A stretch of DNA of 7,568 nt. Source: UBA9337 sp036584565 (GTDB taxonomy: Bacteria > Patescibacteriota > Minisyncoccia > Moranbacterales > UBA9337). The stretch is taken from the NCBI GenBank assembly GCA_036584565.1, contig JAZHDF010000012.1, positions 1 through 7,568 on the forward strand. Direction: 5' to 3'. How positions within the stretch are numbered: position 1 is the first letter of the stretch; every line of letters begins with the position of its first letter. The position numbers and the translations under genes are program-made. Shown here piece after piece: positions 5,461 to 7,568 of this stretch. The notes beneath the pieces were generated by a model. It did no database searches and was not told the DNA's origin. It saw only the letters and a list, made by a program, of their open reading frames with translations.

Positions 5461-5504
5461 ATTCGCATATTTGCATCATTTGCATTTATTTGCGGATTTG
5501 TATT
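5461..5504. repeat. Degenerate ATTTGCAT tandem run
   Basis: Five units of the ATTTGCAT type (ATTCGCAT, ATTTGCATC, ATTTGCATTT, ATTTGCGG, ATTTGTATT) follow one another at 8-10 bp spacing. They lie just downstream of the stop codon of the minus-strand Nudix gene. Unit length varies too much for a CRISPR or a coding repeat. Confidence 0.6.
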
Positions 5505-5508
5505 ATTC

Positions 5509-5952
5509 CTACAATTTAATAAATTTCCCCTCCTTATAATTCTTTATCGCCTCTCTAGTGGTTTGTTCTATCTTTTTTGGCAATTTATCCAGAGCAAACC
5601 AACTCACTTCTTCGCACTTATGCGGTTCCATATTTTTTAACTCTCCCTTTTTGTAATTAGCGATAAAATTAATGGCCAACCAGTGCTGATTTTCTTTTTT
5701 GATAATGTGGTCGGTGTGGGGCAATAACCCCCAGACCTCGATATCGATATTTGTTTCCTCTTTTATTTCCCGCTTAACCATTTTTAAGGCCGTTTCTCCA
5801 AATTCAACTCTTCCGCCCGGCTTAGACCACCATCCGGAGTTATTTCGAACCTTCCCCGATCTTTTCATCAGCAATATCTCTTTTTTCCGGTTAAAAATCA
5901 GCGCTCCCCCACCCACTCCGATATAATCTTTGCCCGGCTTTATTTTTTCCAT
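5509..5952 (-). CDS. Nudix hydrolase, NUDT15/MTH2-like
   Basis: A 147-residue Nudix enzyme, expected to hydrolyse a nucleoside diphosphate-X bond, most likely in (possibly damaged) nucleoside triphosphates. Seen: the Nudix box at 47-69 (G47, E53, then REIKEET at 61-67), with R61, E62, E65 and E66 in the metal-binding positions. The usual glycine near the end of the box is Asn68. Before it lie VGGGALI and WWSKPGGRVEFGE. After it come KKENQHWLAI and NMEPHKCEEVSWF, matching the KENYHYV and NVEPEKCESWEW stretches of human NUDT15. That resemblance is from memory, and it favours nucleotide clean-up over ADP-ribose or NADH hydrolysis. ATG at 5952 gives the normal N-terminus. It lies 117 bp after the MurA-like gene on the same strand and could share its transcript; on the coding strand, TTGCCA and TAAAAT sit just upstream but are 19 bp apart. 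Confidence 0.85.
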   Translation of the reverse strand: MEKIKPGKDYIGVGGGALIFNRKKEILLMKRSGKVRNNSGWWSKPGGRVEFGETALKMVKREIKEETNIDIEVWGLLPHTDHIIKKENQHWLAINFIANYKKGELKNMEPHKCEEVSWFALDKLPKKIEQTTREAIKNYKEGKFIKL

Positions 5953-6000
5953 AGAATTTTATCTTAATTTATTAAAATATTGGCAACTACTCACCATACC

Positions 6001-6079
6001 AACGAGCTTGTCATTTAAATTAGAATTGAAATCTAAATTCTCAAATTCTCAACTTCACAAATTCGTACTTTATAAATTA
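6001..6079. repeat. Dispersed modular repeat, compact copy 2
   Basis: Three blocks found apart at 5244-5445 occur here close together and in the same order: AACGAGCTTGTCATTT (6001-6016, 14 of 16 identical to 5244-5259); GAAATCTAAA (6028-6037, exact); and 6035-6078 (36 of 44 identical to 5401-5444). Its right end covers the last two codons and the stop of the MurA-like gene. Confidence 0.6.
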
Positions 6080-7386
6080 GATTCATCATCTTTAAGCTCG
6101 ATTTGTGCCCCAATACTTTTCAATCTTTCTTTTAAATTTTCATAGCCCCGATTTATCGAATAAACGTCCTTTAAAACCGAAACCCCCGGCGCGCCGAGCA
6201 TCGCCACCAAAATTATCGCAGCCGGGCGGAGTGCCGGCGGACTCATCATTTCCGCCGATTTGAATTCCACCGGCCCTTCCACATAAACCCGATGGGCATC
6301 CAAAAGAGAAACTTTGGCTCCCAACCTGTTTAAATCTTGAAAATAAATCGCCCGATTTTCAAACGACCAGTCATGAATCAAAGTTCTTCCCTTGGCCAAA
6401 GAAACTATCGGCACAAAAAAAGGCAAATTATCCATATTAATGCCGGGGAAAGGCAAGCCGTGCAATTTATCTTCCAATGCCACCAGCTCGGAAGGAATTA
6501 TCTGCAAATCAACCAAATCGGTTTTGCCGTTTTGCGCTTTGTATTTTTTTAAAATTTCATACTTCTGACCCATTTTCTCCAACTTCAAAAGCTCCAATTC
6601 CAAAAAATCAATCGGACATCTTTCGATTATTAAATCACTCTTTGTAACAATGGCTGCCGAAATAAAAAACATCGCCTCAATCGGGTCTTCGCTAATTTCA
6701 TAAGTCACATCTTTTTTTATTTCTTCCCTCCCGACAACTTCCAATGTTCCGGTTCCGATTCCTTTTATCTCCACCCCCAATTCTTCCAAGAAAAAACACA
6801 AATCCTGCACCATATAATTGGCCGTGGCCATTTTGATAATTGTTTTTTGCGGCGATTGAGCCGCCGCCATCAAAGCCGATTCTGTCACCGTATCCCCCGA
6901 TTCATATAAAACCACTTTATCTGCTGGAGCAAATCCGGAACTATCCACCCGAAAACCTTCTTCGACAGTCTCTATTTTTACTCCGAATTTTTCAATCGCA
7001 AAAAGATGCGGTCGCACCGTGCGCTCTCCCAACTTACATCCTCCCGCCTGAGGAATGAGATAATTTTTACTTTTCGATATCAGGGCGGAAATCAAAAGAA
7101 TAACACTTCTCGTTTTTTGAGCCGATTCAACGTTGATGTTTTTCAAATCGAACTTTTCCGGCGGAACCAAAACCATCGTCTTATTGCTTCTTTCAACTTT
7201 AACCCCGATGCTCTCCAGTACCTCCGCCCAACGATTGACCTCTTCTATTTGAGGCACATTTTTTAAAGTTGTCTTTCCCTTATTGATCATTGCCGCCGCA
7301 AAAATAGCCACGGTGGCATTTTTGGAACCGTTAACTTGAATTTTTCCGGACAATTTTTTTCCCCCGTTAATTTTAAAATATTTCAT
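6070..7386 (-). CDS. murA: UDP-GlcNAc 1-carboxyvinyltransferase (MurA-like), divergent
   Basis: A cytoplasmic 438-residue EPSP-synthase-family enzyme expected to transfer enolpyruvate from PEP to UDP-N-acetylglucosamine, the first committed step of peptidoglycan synthesis. The length is close to normal (E. coli MurA has 419). Seen: K22 and N23 in NGSKNA, the PEP-site pair; the active-site cysteine C117 in AGGCKLGERTVRPH (E. coli Cys115); D318 in PGINMDNLP, aligning with Asp305; FENR at 342-345; and R413 in INRGYE (Arg397). The conserved DLRA motif near the C-terminus reads ALRP here (385-388), so the residue aligned to E. coli Asp369 is alanine while the arginine is kept. The catalytic cysteine predicts sensitivity to fosfomycin. 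ATG at 7386 gives the normal start. The 3' end overlaps a dispersed repeat. A MurA paralogue with a changed role is possible. Confidence 0.88.
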   Translation of the reverse strand: MKYFKINGGKKLSGKIQVNGSKNATVAIFAAAMINKGKTTLKNVPQIEEVNRWAEVLESIGVKVERSNKTMVLVPPEKFDLKNINVESAQKTRSVILLISALISKSKNYLIPQAGGCKLGERTVRPHLFAIEKFGVKIETVEEGFRVDSSGFAPADKVVLYESGDTVTESALMAAAQSPQKTIIKMATANYMVQDLCFFLEELGVEIKGIGTGTLEVVGREEIKKDVTYEISEDPIEAMFFISAAIVTKSDLIIERCPIDFLELELLKLEKMGQKYEILKKYKAQNGKTDLVDLQIIPSELVALEDKLHGLPFPGINMDNLPFFVPIVSLAKGRTLIHDWSFENRAIYFQDLNRLGAKVSLLDAHRVYVEGPVEFKSAEMMSPPALRPAAIILVAMLGAPGVSVLKDVYSINRGYENLKERLKSIGAQIELKDDESNL

Positions 7387-7568
7387 ATAATTTATATGTT
7401 ATGTATTAAGTATTATGTATTTTGTATTAATTATTAAGTTAATATTAGTTAAAAACTATTAAATAATATTGTATGAATTTATTTACCCAAAAAGGATTCT
7501 TTTTTGTAGCTGCCGTGTGAAACGAAAGGTCGGAGAAAAAGAAACTTTTTGAGGGAAATAAATATCTC
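7387..7568. other. Terminal spacer without an assignable gene
   Basis: 7399-7428 is AT-rich with short direct words (next entry). From about 7488 the sequence becomes less AT-rich, and small hairpins appear: AAAAAG/CTTTTT at 7489-7504 with loop GATT, and 7536-7550 with loop AAA. All three minus-strand frames are open from the right edge for about 80-120 nt, too short and compositionally biased to count as a gene end. The only plus-strand ATG frame (7473-7520) codes 15 residues. I see no promoter I would defend for the MurA-like gene. Confidence 0.5.
7399..7428. repeat. ATGTATT short-word repeat upstream of the MurA-like gene
   Basis: TTATGTATT occurs at 7399-7407 and 7413-7421, then TTTGTATT at 7421-7428. 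The run starts 13 bp upstream of the start codon at 7386, in the same position relative to the gene as the 8-bp units before the MazG-like gene. Confidence 0.5.

Larger units (their letters stand above)
5172..5508. repeat. 337-bp repeat-filled spacer
   Basis: No credible gene lies here. From left to right it holds: a three-unit 8-bp tandem repeat (5181-5204); an 8-bp inverted repeat with TGACA/TGTCA (5232-5258); a 10-bp inverted repeat around a GCCTGCCTGCC core (5267-5310); a TCTCGA/TCGAGA hairpin (5347-5352/5370-5375) with loop TATCGCTACG; a direct repeat shared with 6035-6079 (5401-5445); and an ATTTGCAT-type tandem run (5461-5504). The TATCGCTACG and GCCTGCC words link it to the 748-1260 island. 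Confidence 0.7.

Noticed and set aside
5181..5504. CRISPR array
   Set aside because: Units are 8-10 bp and contiguous, with no spacers of regular length and no cas gene.
7473..7520. 15-codon plus-strand peptide starting at ATG 7473
   Set aside because: No ribosome binding site, no conservation argument, and it is within the length expected by chance.

Overview
The window looks like chromosomal DNA of a small-genome bacterium, most likely from the Candidate Phyla Radiation (Patescibacteria, Parcubacteria-like). This is an inference from several traits. The DNA is AT-rich, and almost no start codon has a recognisable Shine-Dalgarno sequence. The spacers are full of nested hairpins with GGCAGGCAGGC cores and TCGCTnTCGCTnC loops. 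There are small, unusual single-anchor surface proteins and a divergent MurA. Nothing in the window fixes the taxon.

Left edge (1-623): the 3' end of an unidentified gene overlaps by 17 nt a complete HNH endonuclease of the PtuB/TIGR02646 type. This could be the tail of a Septu-like ATPase-plus-HNH defence operon. The ATPase would lie outside the window, so the call is provisional.

624-1338: a 715-bp stretch without a credible gene. It begins with a 15-bp perfect inverted repeat and an AT-rich tandem duplication. Then comes a GC-richer island (about 748-1260) of nested and partly mutually exclusive inverted repeats with recurring loop words. It ends in an extended -10 promoter for the next gene.

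1339-4838 (plus strand): a secreted right-handed beta-helix protein that stops just where a fibronectin-type linker would begin; two adjacent single-anchor extracytoplasmic proteins sharing nearly the same N-terminal membrane segment; and a small three-helix membrane protein. Together they look like a cell-envelope cluster.

4854-7386 (minus strand): a MazG-like nucleotide pyrophosphohydrolase, a NUDT15/MTH2-like Nudix hydrolase and a MurA-like enolpyruvyl transferase. The first two fit nucleotide-pool cleansing and the third peptidoglycan precursor synthesis. Their spacers carry short-word tandem repeats and two copies of a modular repeat. The last 182 bp contain no gene I can support.

The most notable items are the hairpin island with its competing stems, the modular repeat pair at 5244-5445 and 6001-6079, the apparent Asp-to-Ala change in MurA, and the possible truncated defence operon at the left edge.
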